Notes: generated by a model not told the origin, from the letters alone. DNA of 64,000 bases from Bathynomus jamesi (GCA_023014485.1 JAJOZX010000090.1:697501-761500); one strand, 5' to 3'. Positions 21,550 to 33,602 are shown, numbered from the stretch's first letter. A program made the numbers and translations.

Positions 21550-22980
21550 TTTATTTACACATGAACTCCAATCTTCTTGGTTTTAATGCAAATTCTTCAA
21601 TTACTTTGTCGTGCAACATTTTATTCTTCTCTAGCGATATTACAGTTTCTTTCTCTATGGCAATTCTTGCTAAACTAGACAGCCTTTCCTCTGACATGGT
21701 ATTCATGGTGACATGGTGACAAGCTCATCATTCAAAATGCTTTCTAAAGCCTCTTTCAATGCTCCACACTGACGTAATATAGCTGATACTGTTCTTGACC
21801 GATAGCACCGGCGTGTTTCACTTAAACTTGGAATGGTAACTTTAAAATTATTAAATATATTCTTTCTCTTTGTGCTTGAGGAAGTAAATTTATTAAATGC
21901 CTTCTAGTGAGAGAAAAAACGTTTGACACCTGGTAAATGATTCGCTACTTTAATAATAAGTAAATTCAGTGTGTGCGCATAACAGTGAATGAAATATGTA
22001 ACCGCACTGACTTAGTTTCTCTTGCACTCCGTTTAATTCACCAGCCATCACTGCAGCTCCATCATATGTTTGACTAATTTATTTTCTACATTACTAAATA
22101 ACTGTAAGCACTTTGACATTGTTTGCACTAAACCACTAGCTTTTCTGTCTGCACTTACACTAAAAAAACCATAAAAACGCTTTTTGATATCATAATTATG
22201 AACGTATCTAATAATGATTGATAAATGACACTGAACAGAACATTCTGTAGTTTCGTCAGCTTGAATCGAAATAAAACGGAGCCTTTTCAATTTATTCGTG
22301 AATAATGTTACCAATAACTTTAGCAATCGAAGTTATAAGTTCATTCTGTGTGGTACTCGACAACCCAGAAAACCCTGAAGATCCTTCCTTTGCAACTAAT
22401 CTACTGGCAAAAACACTGTCTAGCTCTGCAAAATAACTTAAAAGCTCTCTATACTTCCCTTTATTATTACTGTCACTGCTTTCGTCGTGTCCGCGAAATG
22501 CTAATTCCTGCTTACTTAAACATAAAACAGCATTCACTAAATGCTTCAGATACTCTGTCTATTTTCATCAACTTTCTGATTGTGATTTCCTTTTCCTATC
22601 TCATATGTTCTGCTAATTGTACTTTCAATACTGGTTTTTCCAAAACACTTCCAAGCTTTAAAATTGCTAAGGTGAGAGGAAGATTTTGCGTGAACAGCAC
22701 TGTTACCCAAAATGTTTTTCATACTACTATAGCCTTGATCAGTCCAAGATTGTTTTTCTCTTGGTTTAAACAACAAGCACGGCCAACAATAAAGTTTTTG
22801 ATTGTCAATACTTCCACATCACCAGTCAATTTGAGAATACCAACTCGTGTGAAAAGATCTATTGCCCACTTTACAAGCCAGAACTGGTAAAGGCCAACCC
22901 TTTTGAATTATCAGTTTTTCTTCGATGTTTCTTCTACTAAATGGCTTCGATTTTAAATCCCTTATAATATCGCCTTCCAT
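21550..22980 (-). pseudogene. hAT 3 transposase remnant
   Basis: It starts MEGDIIRDLKSKPFSRR at 22980. A TTF-type finger follows (LYCWPCLLFKPREKQSW ... HAKSSSHLSNFKAW), then KQELAFRGHDESSDS, a DETTECSVQCHLSIIIRY block and KASGLVQTMSKCL. The end has MSEERLSSLARIAIEK and VIEEFALKPRR, the last part of the dimerisation domain. Numerous stops and frame changes are present, and the SFSTLRR-type segment before MSEERL is lost. This is the same ZMYM1-like hAT lineage as hAT 1, but older. Confidence 0.75.
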
Positions 22981-23557
22981 GATTAAATTTACAAATTAGG
23001 CTACCCAAAACACAAATACTTTTATATTACATTTCATGACAAAATTCACAAGCTACGTAGGATACACAGAACACGAATGAAGGCCAACTCACACTGAGAA
23101 CTAAGCCATGTGGGCTAAGCCATGTGACACCCATGACGCAGATGTGATAGATTTTATATAAAATTAACACTTTCCATATGTTGTGTATTAAATTTCCTAA
23201 AATTCACTTACTATGCAAAAGTAGACTATATAGAAATGCCCACCTGCCAGTATGATACGTAAATATTGCTTTTAAATGTTTAGTAATTCAAGATAATAAC
23301 ATATATTTGACACAGCAGCAAGTCGTCAGGCAAATACGAATTTGCCTGATTTCGAATATTAAAAACTTGGTTATTCGGTGGATACAAAGTAATAAATCAA
23401 TTAAAATACTAATTATTTTTACGTATAGTGAAATCCAAATGACGTTATAACATTATAAATAAATCATAAGATTTACATCATAACATGTTTCAAAGAGAGA
23501 CGTCAGGCTGAAAATTGTTTGCCTGACAAGACGTGGAATTGTGCATTTTTATGCGAG
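22981..23557. other. hAT 3 5' flank, non-coding
   Basis: AT-rich, with no open frame of note. A phrase around GCCTGACAAGACGTGG (23520) is similar to one near 28524, consistent with both being hAT 3 5' sequence interrupted by the LINE. Confidence 0.35.
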
Positions 23558-24356
23558 TTATAATGTTATAATGTTATAATGTTTCAGAAAAACAAAGACC
23601 CTAGGATCCACTCATGGCTGGTCTACTTAACTGTGTTCGTAATTGTGTATTGTGTATGTCCTCCGTGGTGGCGGAGGGGACCTACAATTTTACGTGGGTT
23701 CCGAACCACAAGAACATAAGAAATTTATGTAAGAACTGCCTGTACATTGGCAACGACCAATTTTTACAAAACTAAATAATTATCAATTTAAAAATAATTA
23801 ATTATCGATTTAAAACTAAAGATAGAATCTCTGGATCCAGAGGATCAAGTCATAATAGACTACTATCCACAAATATGTTACACTCTATATCTATTTATAA
23901 CCGACATGCAAATATATCAGATCCAAAGAATCCAGTCAATTTCATTACGTCATCCATCAATACTGGTACCTTGCCAACCAAAAATAAGTCACGGTCCATA
24001 TCGATTGCGGACCAAGTCAGAATTTACCACCATATACATTACAATATATATACTTAGGAGGAAAAGTGTAGGTGTGGCTGTAAAGACTGTACAGTAATGT
24101 AGAAATGTGTGTGCACCCATTTTGGGTCTCCCATTTCAAGGTGTTTGTGGGGCAAGTGAAGATCATGAGTTTTTTAATACCTCACAGTACTATGGGAGGC
24201 ACTGCTCGGCAGAGGAATCTCTTTAAATTGGGTGTGTAAGGACAGAGAGTAACCCCTAACCCAAGATGCTGCCTCCCTATATCCCACAACACTTGTGTTG
24301 AGCTGTGGGATCTATCACCACAAAGCCTTAATTTTACTATCTTAAACTATAACCAA
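23558..24356 (-). other. CR1 copy 2 3' UTR
   Basis: Follows the ORF2 stop. The distal 440 bp (23558-24001) also occurs at 11113-11568. A near-palindromic CCCACAACACTTGTG..GTGTTGAGCTGTGGG stem lies near 24280-24310. Confidence 0.6.
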
Positions 24357-27112
24357 TCAATCAACATATGCGTCTAATCGATTTTTAAACATGTTTATAA
24401 ACGTGCTACTAATTACTTCTACCGGCAAACTATTCCAGCTATTTACTATTTTATGCGTAAAAAAGTTTTTGGCAACTGCTGTCTCGAACCTTCTACTTGT
24501 CAACTTATACCCGTTATTTCTAGTCCTATTATATTGAGATATTTCGAAAAAGCTATCTCTATCTACGTTATCGAACCCATTCATAATTTTGAAAACCTGG
24601 ATTAGATTATCCCTTAGCCTCCTAGTCTCGAGTGTTGTCAATTTTAACTCCTTAAGCCTATCCTCGTACGACTTTGACCTAAGCGACGGAATCATCTTAG
24701 TTGCTCGTCTTTGAACTCTTTCGATTTTGTCTATATCTTTGCGCATATGCGGATTCCAAAATTGGACCGCGTACTCCAAATGGGGTCTAACTAATGATTT
24801 ATAAAGAGGAACTATAATATCGCGCGATTTGTACTCAAAACTTCGAGCTATAAAACCTAACACTTTGTTCGCCTTATTGACCGCTGCTGTACTTTGTTTC
24901 GCTACTTTTAAGTCACCAGTGACTATAACTCCTAAATCTTTTTCCTGCTCTACGCTTGTTAAATCTTCCCATGACATACTATACGCAAAATTACCGTTAC
25001 GCGAACCTATATGTAAAATTTTGCACTTATCAACGTTAAATCTCATTTGCCATGTGACTGACCAATCAACGATTTTATTCAGATCTTCCTCGATTTTACC
25101 TCTATATTCGTCATTAATCGCCCTACCACCCAGCTTCGTGTCATCCGCAAACTTTGAAACTGTACTGACTAGGCCGACATCTAAATCGCTAAGATATATA
25201 AGAAAAAGCAAGGGGCCCAATACAGAACCCTGAGGAACGCCACTCGCTACATTAGCCCAACACGACTCCTCTCCATCAACGACCACCCTCTGTTTCCTAC
25301 CTCGCAACACTCTTCTAGCCAATTTATTACTACACCCCTGATTCCATGAGCCTTAGTTTTTTCAATGAGTCTTTTGTGCGGCACGGTGTCAAACGCTTTT
25401 TGAAAATCTAAATACACTACATCAACCGCCCGATGTCTATCGTAAACGTCAATCACGCTTTGAAAAAATTCTAAAAGATTAGTTAAGCAAGATTTGTTTC
25501 GCCTAAAACCATGCTGCGTATTTCTAACTAGTTTATGCAATTCTAAGTGTTCGACTATACGATCCCTAATTATTGATTCCAGTAGCTTACCTACAACAGA
25601 CGTTAAACTGATTGGCCTATAATTTCCCGCCGCACCTTTATCGCCTTTCTTAAAGATAGGTGTTACGTTTGCTAACTTGAAATTATCTGGTACGCACCCT
25701 CAGAAATAGACGCATTAAAAATCTTTGTTAGCGGCACAACAATGCTATCTTTTAATTCTTTTAGTTGTATGGGATATATGGAATCCGGCCCCGGTGATTT
25801 ACGCGTTTTCATTTTATCAATATAGCGCATTACCTCCCCTTCACTAACCACGATATTATCCAAAATATTACCATTATCAAAAGGTATTATGTCTATGACC
25901 GTAGGGATATTCGTTACATCTTCTATAGTAAAAACTGACGTAAAAAATTCGTTTAGCAAGGTAGCCATTTCCTTGTTTTCAGAAACTAGATCTCCGTTTA
26001 CATTTTTCAAAGGCCCCAAGACACTTTTTACTGGATTTCTATTATTGACGTATTGAAAGAATCGCTTGGGGTTTTCTTTACCGTCACGAGCTATGGAGAT
26101 TTCAAATTCGCGCTTGGACTTTTTTATTACACTTTTCGCTTCACGCCTTAGAGATATGTAGTTGTTTCGTAACACAAATTGTCTTTATCGCACTTATGTA
26201 GCCTATAAGCCCTATCTCTACTCTTTATAATGTCTCCTACTCTAGAAGTAAACCACAAGGGCTTGTTGTTTACTTTCGCACGCTTAATTTTGTACGGTAC
26301 ACATTCCTCATTTATAGTCCTAAATACTGTTTCGAACGATTCCCACATTAGTTTTGCGTTGGAGTTCCCCATTACGTTTTCCCAATTGACGTGTGACAAT
26401 TTATTTCGAAATTTACTAAAGTCTGCGTGCTGGAAGTTAGGAATTTTAGTCGAGTTAGCTGGTTTCGAGTGACTTACTGAGAGGACAAACTCTACCATAT
26501 TGTGATCGCTATTGCTTAACGGTTCTATTACTTGAAGATCAGTAATTAGCCTATCATCCGTAGTTATTACTAAATCTAAAATACTGTCCAACCTCGTAGG
26601 TTCCCCAACCTTTTGAATAAGAAAGCTATCCTCGAGAAAATTAACTAAACGATTACCTTCCGCGTCTCCCTGCATTGTATCGTAATTCACGTTGGCGCAA
26701 TTAAAGTCACCCATAACTAAAGCCTGCTCACTACCGATTATTCTCTTTAGTTCACGATATAACGCTTCGTCCGTATCAGCTGTTTGATTAGGGGGCCTAT
26801 ATATAACCGCAACAAGAAGTTTGAAATCGTTCAATTTAAGTTCTGCTATAGTCGAATCTATCGGTTCTGGAATTGTGTGCTTTACTTCTATAACGTTCGC
26901 AATATACAACATAAAACCGCCTCCCCGCCTACCTATTTTGTTTCTAACAAAAAGTCTATAACCTTTAATTTGATACTCCCCTACAAAGTCACGAGTTTCA
27001 GTGCTAAGCCACGATTCATTTATCGCAATTATATCATAGTCTTTACAAGCAATTAAAGAAAAAAATTCGTTTTTTATTTCGTAGGCTACGAGCATTTAAG
27101 GATAGAACCTTC
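24357..27112 (-). pseudogene. CR1 copy 2 ORF2: endonuclease plus reverse transcriptase
   Basis: APE endonuclease (27112-26148): SLIACKDYDIIAINESWL, RRGGGFMLY, IYRPPNQ, MGDFNCANV, RLDSILDLVIT, SDHNMVEF. RT: MKTRKSPGPDSIYPIQ, NYRPISLTS, HGFRRNKSC, VVYLDFQKAFDTVPH, GVPQGSVLGPLLF, and the catalytic FADDTKLGG. After it come MRFNVDKCKILHIG, LGVIVTGDLK, QRRATKMIPSL and YNRTRNNGYKLT, the usual CR1 tail. Frame breaks occur at the ORF2 start (27085), near 26160, near 25680 and near 25290. All catalytic motifs of both domains are still legible. Confidence 0.9.
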
Positions 27113-27184
27113 AAATTGTTTGTAATTGCGACACCTTCGCGAGCGCAGGGGAAATTTGTGGAATTTACGCTGGGACCGTTCGAG

Positions 27185-28093
27185 TTACGGCAGCCTGAAA
27201 AGAAGAGACAGTATTATGAAATAGTCTTCCTAAACGCGCAGCTCCAACGTCATTAAGATGAAGTCCATCTCGAGGAACAAGTCCCTCCTGCCGTAGAAAC
27301 TGTTCCAAAAATTCGCAAAATGCACTCCTTCCTGTTGGCAAAGAGACTTTAGGTTATTGTTAATATAGGTCGCCTTGCTGTAGAAATCGTTACGTTGGAT
27401 AATTCGAGGAAGTATACCTGTTAAAACAATCTTATTATTTTTTCCTTTAATCGCTCTAGTAAGTCCCTGTACCTAGCCAGCAGTTCTTCCGATCTAGAAT
27501 TTAAAACGTTATTAGTACCGACATGAATAACATACGTTGTGTCCTCGGAGGTACCGTCTGTAAATGGTCAACACTATTAGTTATATCCTCCACCCTTGCA
27601 CCAGGGTAGCAGTAACGGCGCCTACGACGAGGGTTTCTCCCACAGAATTCCTCGAGCTGCCCTCGAACAATGGAATCGCCAACGAGTCGTATTTCCGGTT
27701 CATCAGCATCTTCGAAACCTAAAACAGAAAACTTATTGTTTGTTATTACTGGTAGACATGTCTTAGGTTTTCTCAATGGGGCTCCATTACGCACTCGAAC
27801 GAAGGGTTGGGAACTAGGGGAAGAGAGAGGGCTATTAATACTATTTATATTAGTAGAAACTGAGGCAGGAGGGGTCGTAACTGGAGTCTCAAGGGATTCT
27901 AATTTTGCCGTCAGGAGCATCACGCTTTCTTCAAGCCTCACCTGGCCTCCCTCTCACGTTCTAACTCGTTCCTCAGCACTTCCATGCTTGAGCACCACCT
28001 GCAAACTAACTGTTCATTATTATTAGCCATTGTAAACGCGTAAGCGGCAAATTTCCCTTCACAGCGACTGCAAGTACTTGACGGGGGTGCCAT
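27185..28093 (-). pseudogene. CR1 copy 2 ORF1
   Basis: ATG at 28093 starts the zinc-finger region with the same CSRC...CRWC arrangement as copy 1. One-base deletions near 27940 and near 27565 shift the frame. The esterase GDSIVRGQ and downstream DGLHLNDVG blocks are present, with Ile-Val instead of Ile-Phe after GDS. The TAA stop is at 27187-27185. Confidence 0.8.
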
Positions 28094-28265
28094 GCTTTTA
28101 ATTAGTTAAACAAAAAACAAAAAAACAAAAAAAAACGAGCGTTTGGAAATTAATAAATTACAACGTAGGTCTACCGCGTTCTTGAAACACAGAACCATGT
28201 TCTTGTAACACAAATTTATACTAAATGAATATAGAATTAAGCTACCGACAAAAGATCTGTAAAAG

Positions 28266-28650
28266 AAGAGTAAGGCTTTGTTATTTGAGAAGATGCATAA
28301 TAATACAGTAATAATTAATTTTATATACAGTCACAGTATATATGCAAATAGCTATATAACCTTATTTATAAACCCTAATATGGTCATTATAACATGTTTT
28401 ATAAAGGAAAGATATTTGACTCAAATTTTTTAGCCACATATCTTCCCTCCTCTTCTCACGTCTCTCTCCCCACCCTCACTGGGGAAATGGGGTTTAGAGG
28501 AGAGATGGATGAATGGAAATTTTTAGCCTGACAACTTGACAAGAGGTGGGATTGTGTATTGTTAGTTTTTTATGTTAGTTTTTTAAGTCCTTAGCAGGAC
28601 TGGCCTGCCATGTGACAGGCCTGACCTGCCTGACCCCTCCGTCGCCACTG

Positions 28651-28684
<34 letters not shown>
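28266..28684. other. hAT 3 terminal region and (AT)n
   Basis: Non-coding. It contains the hAT-type terminus ending at 28650 and short inverted GTCAGGCAGGTCAGGCC-type repeats (28605-28640), then (AT)n. Confidence 0.4.
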
Positions 28685-28690
<6 letters not shown>

Positions 28691-28823
28691 AATAAAACCA
28701 CGAAGGAAAGGAAACACAAAATGGTGCTCAAGCGCTTTCGTCTAATGACATCCTCAGGATGTGTTTCCTTTCCTTCGTGGTTTTATTCATCATAAATATT
28801 TTTCACGTGTTACCTTCGTGAAA
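28685..28823. mobile_element. Penelope-type foldback, partly deleted arm
   Basis: Same sequence as the palindrome at 60648-60788 but lacking ~32 bp of the second arm. The outer arms ATGATGAATAAAACCACG and complement end at 28793. The conserved tail hairpin TTTCACG...CGTGAAA follows at 28801-28823. (AT)n lies on both sides. Confidence 0.75.
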
Positions 28824-28859
28824 TAATTTTCATATATATATATATATATTACCTTATGA

Positions 28860-28892
28860 TGGATTTGAACGACAGTCGACCCCTCGGCAGCA
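28860..28892 (-). repeat. Short LINE-B 3' end fragment
   Basis: Resembles the LINE-B 3' terminus (GTCGACCCCTC...GCAGCATC). Beyond it, 28893-29230 shows no gene. Confidence 0.4.
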
Positions 28893-29231
28893 TCTCCAGT
28901 ATTTCCTTCACAGCAAAAATAACGCGAAAACGAATATTTGAATCGACAATCTGGCGATGAATGCGCTCGCTCGACAACCTAACTCATTGAATCGAAAGTA
29001 AAGAATTCATGATACTGAGAAACTGCGTTACTGAATTTAGTCTCCCAAATATCGCTTCATTTATGAAATTGAGTAACAGAATCCGTTGAGAAACATTCGA
29101 AAAGTTTTGAAATGAATTGCTTATTTGTAATGAGGCATCGGTAATGATTGAGTGTGTTAAATTGAACTCTTGAGAAACGATAAAAGGTTGAACTGAGAGT
29201 AAAATAAATAAGATACATTAAGAAGTTGTTG

Positions 29232-29234
<3 letters not shown>

Positions 29235-29272
<38 letters not shown>

Positions 29273-29307
29273 TAAACAAGGAATTGTTGTTGTTGTTATT
29301 GCCTTGG

Positions 29308-29368
<61 letters not shown>
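29235..29368. repeat. (TTA)n and (TA)n microsatellites
   Basis: TTA units at 29235-29270 and an interrupted TA tract at 29308-29368 adjoining a hAT MITE. Confidence 0.9.
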
Positions 29369-29868
29369 TAGTGGTGGACCGGATATCCGCATCATTTTAA
29401 CATCCGCATCCGCACTTCTGACTGCGGATGTTATGCGGATGTTACCTCTAATATATTATGCAATTTACAATTAAATTAGCTTATAAAGTAGCTTATAAGG
29501 CCCAGTCATGCACATTTCATGTAAAGTATTAATTAATTATTAATGAACAAACAAATATATAAACCTGAAAATATAAATACCTGGTAACACAGAAAATTGA
29601 ATGAAACTTGTTTCATTGAATTTTCTGTGGCTGAAACTCTTGAAAAAGTTATTATTTTTATCATGATGAAAACATTAATATTAATTTTAATTCTTATGCA
29701 TTGCCTCCCATTATAGTAATATCACGAAATTTGAAAAATTATGTCATATATTCATAATTCTATATTATATTGATAGATTAACTAAATACCCGCATCCGCG
29801 GATATTGAAATTAAAGATCCGCATCCGCATCCGCAGATGTTGAAAAACTGACATCCGGTCCACCACTA
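29369..29868. mobile_element. hAT MITE with GCATCC subterminal repeats
   Basis: 500 bp with ends TAGTGGTGGACCGGAT and complement. CCGCATCC-type hexamers cluster inside both ends. The same architecture occurs at 59148-60417 (with transposase remnant) and 61609-62200. No coding capacity is seen. Confidence 0.75.
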
Positions 29869-30405
29869 AATATATGTGTGTGTGTGTGTGTGTATATACA
29901 CCGCACATGAAATTAATTGTCTTGGATGTTTTAATCGCGCACTAGTCCCGAAATTATTGAATAATTATCGTCTTGGGGTGGACCCACTTTTATTTTGCCA
30001 AAATTGTTTGGGATTAGTGCTCCTTTACTATTCATATGGCTGAGGTTAGTCCCTGATGAGCCGAGTGTACCTGGCTATGTGAGATGAAGAGTTCAGGAAG
30101 GCAATTCTCTAAAACACCAAGCCAGGTCTAGAGGAAGGGCCACTAGTAATATATTCTACATGTACAAATATAATTCAGTTGCCACAGGTGCTCACAAAGC
30201 ATCCTCCACACGCTACATCTTTTTTGATAAAAAGATAAGCTATTTAAGACTTAGATAATAAATTCCCTTTAAATCTATTCAATGAGTTAATTTTGAGTGC
30301 AATAGGTGTACCCTTAAAGTGTAATAACCTCAATTAAATAAGTGCAATAACCGCGCTTAAATAAGATGGAAAGGGAAAGAAGCAATAAAGTGCGAAACTA
30401 GGAGT
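29869..30405. other. No recognised gene
   Basis: A short (TG)n tract at 29876-29893, then non-coding sequence of mixed composition. No motif is identified. Confidence 0.5.
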
Positions 30406-30407
30406 TA

Positions 30408-30466
30408 GTGGGACTCGAACCAGAATCAGCGCTCCTAACAATCACGCCATCCAGAACCCCCAAAAA
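30408..30466 (-). ncRNA. tRNA-like sequence (pol III A and B boxes)
   Basis: On the minus strand the sequence reads GGTTCTGGATGGCGTGATTG, then GTTAGGAGCGC, and GGTTCGAGTCCC. These match tRNA A-box and B-box consensus. The anticodon arm is too short for a working tRNA, so a tRNA-derived SINE head or tRNA pseudogene is the best reading. Confidence 0.45.
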
Positions 30467-30660
30467 GATTCGTTTGAAAGTAATCAATATTTACTTTGTT
30501 TTTCCATGCTCCAGTGAACTCCCTCGCTTTATTAGAGCATATGTTCTTTAAAAACGAATAATTACTGTCTCGAAAGATAATACATACGTTCAATCACCTA
30601 ACTATCGATGCGTGAAGTTTAGTGTTAGAGACAGTTTACACTTTACAGAAAGCTTTAGAC

Positions 30661-31190
30661 TATGAAAATAAAAACCCACTCTAATAGACAGAGTTTATTT
30701 CCACGACAGTTTCGATGCCCACTGGCATCCTCCTCGGGTGGATACAGAAACACGAATGAACCAAAACAAGAGGGAAAAACAGTCCAGGGACCGACCGTTA
30801 AGAAATTCGCACCTAGGTTAGATCCCATTCTCCCGACACCGGAAGGGCATTTTCATTAAGTACATTCGCGCAAATTTAAAACTATCTTCCTGTTCTAAAC
30901 ATACAGATTCTATTATTTTTATTTTTTATTTTTTTTTTACATAATTATTACATTTATTATTAAATTTATTACATTTAATATTGCATAATTATTTATTACA
31001 GAAATATAAATTTATTATTACATTGGTTATTACATTGTTGTTTATTATACAGAACTTATAAACCGAAAAACGAATGAAAAAAGCCGATTAGGAAATAATC
31101 CAGAGACCATTCAGAAATTCGCACCTAGGTTAGATACCGTTCTCCCGACACTGGAAGGGCATTTTATTACAGGGTCCGCTTATAAGTACA
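30661..31190. repeat. Left inverted arm of the Penelope-like element
   Basis: Starts with the complement of the right arm's CTATTAGAGTGGGTTTTTAT end. The middle is an ATTTATTA-rich stretch that also inverts. Confidence 0.75.
30709..30736 (-). ncRNA. Hammerhead-like motif, left arm
   Basis: On the minus strand CCGAGGAG, a 6-bp stem GATGCC/GGCATC with loop AGTG, then GAAAC. This resembles CUGANGA-stem II-GAAA, with C in place of the U and one base before the stem, as in other Penelope-type ends here. Confidence 0.45.
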
Positions 31191-31689
31191 TTCCCAAAAA
31201 CAATATGTGAGTTTGCCTTACATTGCCGGCTTAGAAAGAGTAAAACCGTTGACGAAAGATTTTAAGTTTGCTTTGGCGTTCAAATATTCGTCTACCGTGA
31301 AAAGTAAATTGGTTAGGAATAACGTTGCAAAAGAGGAACAAGCCTGTGTCTACAGCATTCCCTGTAAAAGTTGTGATTTAGTATACGTGGGAGAAACTGG
31401 AAGAAATATTGAAACCCGTATTAAAGAACACAAATATGCCTTCAGAAGTTGTAATACTAATAATGCCATTTTTTATCACGCCAGCCAAAATAATCATGCT
31501 ATAGATTGGGAATCAAGTAAGGTACTTTATAAATGTAATAATTATGTCAAAAGAAAAATAATAGAATCCGTGTGTATAGAAAAGGTAGATAATTTTAGTT
31601 TGTGCGAAGGTACTTATAAGTTAGACCCTTTAATGAGATTCTTGGTCAAAAAATCCCTTACGGAGTCGTGGGAACGTGTTCGAACCTAA
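31186..31689 (+). pseudogene. Penelope-like GIY-YIG endonuclease domain
   Basis: The frame opens right after a TAA at 31183 and begins VHSQKQYVSLPYIAGLERVK, the linker that follows the RT in Penelope proteins. The endonuclease shows VYSIPCKSCDLVYVGETGRN (GIY-YIG core with the CxxC unique to Penelope enzymes), TRIKEHK with catalytic Arg and His, and NNAIFYHASQNNHAIDW. It ends at a natural-looking stop. The domain nicks target DNA for reverse transcription. It is 5'-truncated: the RT is absent and no start codon is credible. Confidence 0.85.
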
Positions 31690-31704
31690 GTGTGAATTTC
31701 TTAA

Positions 31705-31971
31705 ATGTCTCTGGATTGGATTGTTTCCTTACTCGCTTTTAGTAAATGTAATAATGGAAGTAATAAATGTGGAAATAAATATAAATGCAACAGATGTAAT
31801 AATAAAGGTAATATTATAAATTTAATAATTAGGGTAAAGGTAATAAAAAAAAATAAAAAATATAAATGCAATAATCAATGCAGTAATTATGTCAAAATAT
31901 TAGAATCTGTATGTATAGAACAAGAAGATAGTTTTAATTTGTGGGAATGTACTTATAAGCGGATCCTGTAA
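31705..31971 (+). pseudogene. Diverged duplicate of the Penelope C-terminus
   Basis: YKCNNQCSNYVKILESVCIE and SFNLWECTYK repeat the end of the preceding endonuclease frame (KCNNYVKRKIIESVCIE, NFSLCEGTYK), embedded in an expanded AAT-rich stretch. A third remnant (IIESVCLEQEDSF) lies near 32228. These are stepwise tandem duplications. Confidence 0.6.
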
Positions 31972-32478
31972 TAAAATGCCCTTCCAATGTCGGGAAACGG
32001 TATCTAACCTAGGTGCGAATTTCTCAATGGTCTCTGGATTATTTCCTAATCGGCTTTTTTCATTCGTTTTTCGGTTTATAAGTTCTGTATAATAAACAAC
32101 AATGTAATAACCAATGTAATAATAAATTTATAATTTCTGTAATAAATAATTATGCAATATTAAATGTAATAAATTTAATAATAAATGTAATAATTATGTA
32201 AAAAAAAAATAAAAAAATAAAAATAATAGAATCTGTATGTTTAGAACAGGAAGATAGTTTTAAATTTGCGCGAATGTACTTAATGAAAATGCCCTTCCGG
32301 TGTCGGGAGAATGGGATCTAACCTAGGTGCGAATTTCTTAACGGTCGGTCCCTGGACTGTTTTTCCCTCTTGTTTTGGTTCATTCGTGTTTCTGTATCCA
32401 CCCGAGGAGGATGCCAGTGGGCGTCGAAACTGTCGTGGAAATAAACTGTCTATTAGAGTGGGTTTTTATTTTCATATT
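31962..32478. repeat. Right inverted arm of the Penelope-like element
   Basis: Inverted copy of 30661-31190, ending GAGTGGGTTTTTATTTTCAT. The tail hairpin CTTCAC...GTGAAG lies just outside (32484-32505). Confidence 0.75.
32402..32430 (+). ncRNA. Hammerhead-like motif, right arm
   Basis: CCGAGGAG (32402-32409), stem GATGCC/GGCGTC with loop AGTG (32410-32425), then GAAAC. The stem keeps pairing through a U-G wobble relative to the left-arm copy. It is followed by AATAAA at 32441 and the tail hairpin. Self-cleavage is inferred, not shown. Confidence 0.45.
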
Positions 32479-32745
32479 TTGACCTTCACGTAGAAAAAAG
32501 TGAAGTTTTTCGCAAAGCTTTAGAACTTTATTGTTCACAAATTAATTTTGGATTTGCCATCAGCAAGGATTTAAAAATTTTCTTCTTTCTTAGAATTAAG
32601 GAAACTCTCCCTAAGAGAAATTGGTGAATGACTCCAGGTTTTTATATGTAATAGAGGCTGTACGCAGTTACACCGGCGGCTGCGCTTTGACCACTATGGG
32701 GGCTTCTTCACCAAATTTAAAATACCCCTGTCAGATCCTCTATAC

Positions 32746-33099
<354 letters not shown>

Positions 33100-33602
33100 C
33101 TCTGCACTCAGTCATTAGGACCCATCCCATTATCACACTTTCAAAGATATCAGTGACCTAAAGAATTTTCAAAATTGAAAATTGAAATTCAAAAATCTTT
33201 ATTCAGAAAAAAGATGCAATTTGCATAAAGTTTTGCAACATCTTTTTGTACAATTTACATATCTGATATGAGATTAATCGATTTAAAGGATTTTAATAGG
33301 AATATACCATTGGAAATATGGAAGCTTTTTGGGCAAAATTAATTCGATTCAATTTATTTATTACATAAGGGAAGTTATATGGCAAGTGATAGTAATAATA
33401 ATAACAAATAATAATAATAATAAAATAATAATAATAATAATAAAAAATGTATGTAATAATAACAATAATAATAATTTTATTGTTCTGTGCGACATGTATA
33501 AGGCATACAATATGTGTACAGAGAATAACATATACTAACATATATATATAATAGTGCGACAGTTAATGCGTTCCTAAATATATGTAGCGTAGTAGAATAA
33601 CA
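33100..33602. other. No recognised gene
   Basis: AT-rich sequence with an irregular (TAA)n tract at 33391-33476. Open frames here are low-complexity. Confidence 0.6.

Larger units (their letters stand above)
23558..28265 (-). mobile_element. CR1-type LINE copy 2
   Basis: Reads on the minus strand from a truncated 5' UTR (28265) through ORF1 and ORF2 to a 3' terminus of three CATTATAA units (23581-23558). It is the longest copy of this family in the window and serves to interpret the rearranged copy at 11113-14877. Confidence 0.85.
21483..28650 (-). mobile_element. hAT transposon 3, decayed and split by a CR1 LINE
   Basis: The 5' end on the minus strand is the hAT-like terminus CAGTGGCGACGGAGGGG, ending at 28650. 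Coding remnants run 22980-21550. The CR1 LINE at 23558-28265 interrupts the 5' region. The other terminus is not recognisable. Confidence 0.5.
30661..32478. mobile_element. Penelope-like element in foldback form
   Basis: Two ~520-bp inverted arms (30661-31190 and 31962-32478) enclose the C-terminal GIY-YIG endonuclease coding region. The arms contain doubled CCTAGGTTAGAT...GGAAGGGCATTTT blocks. Each arm carries a hammerhead-like core at its outer end. The reverse transcriptase domain is missing. Inverted pseudo-LTR arrangements are known for Penelope-like elements. Confidence 0.75.

Noticed and set aside
23838..24001. LINE target-site specificity suggested by two CR1 copies abutting the same repeat at the same base
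   Set aside because: Better explained by that repeat being the LINE's own 3' UTR, one copy being continuous and the other inverted by twin priming.
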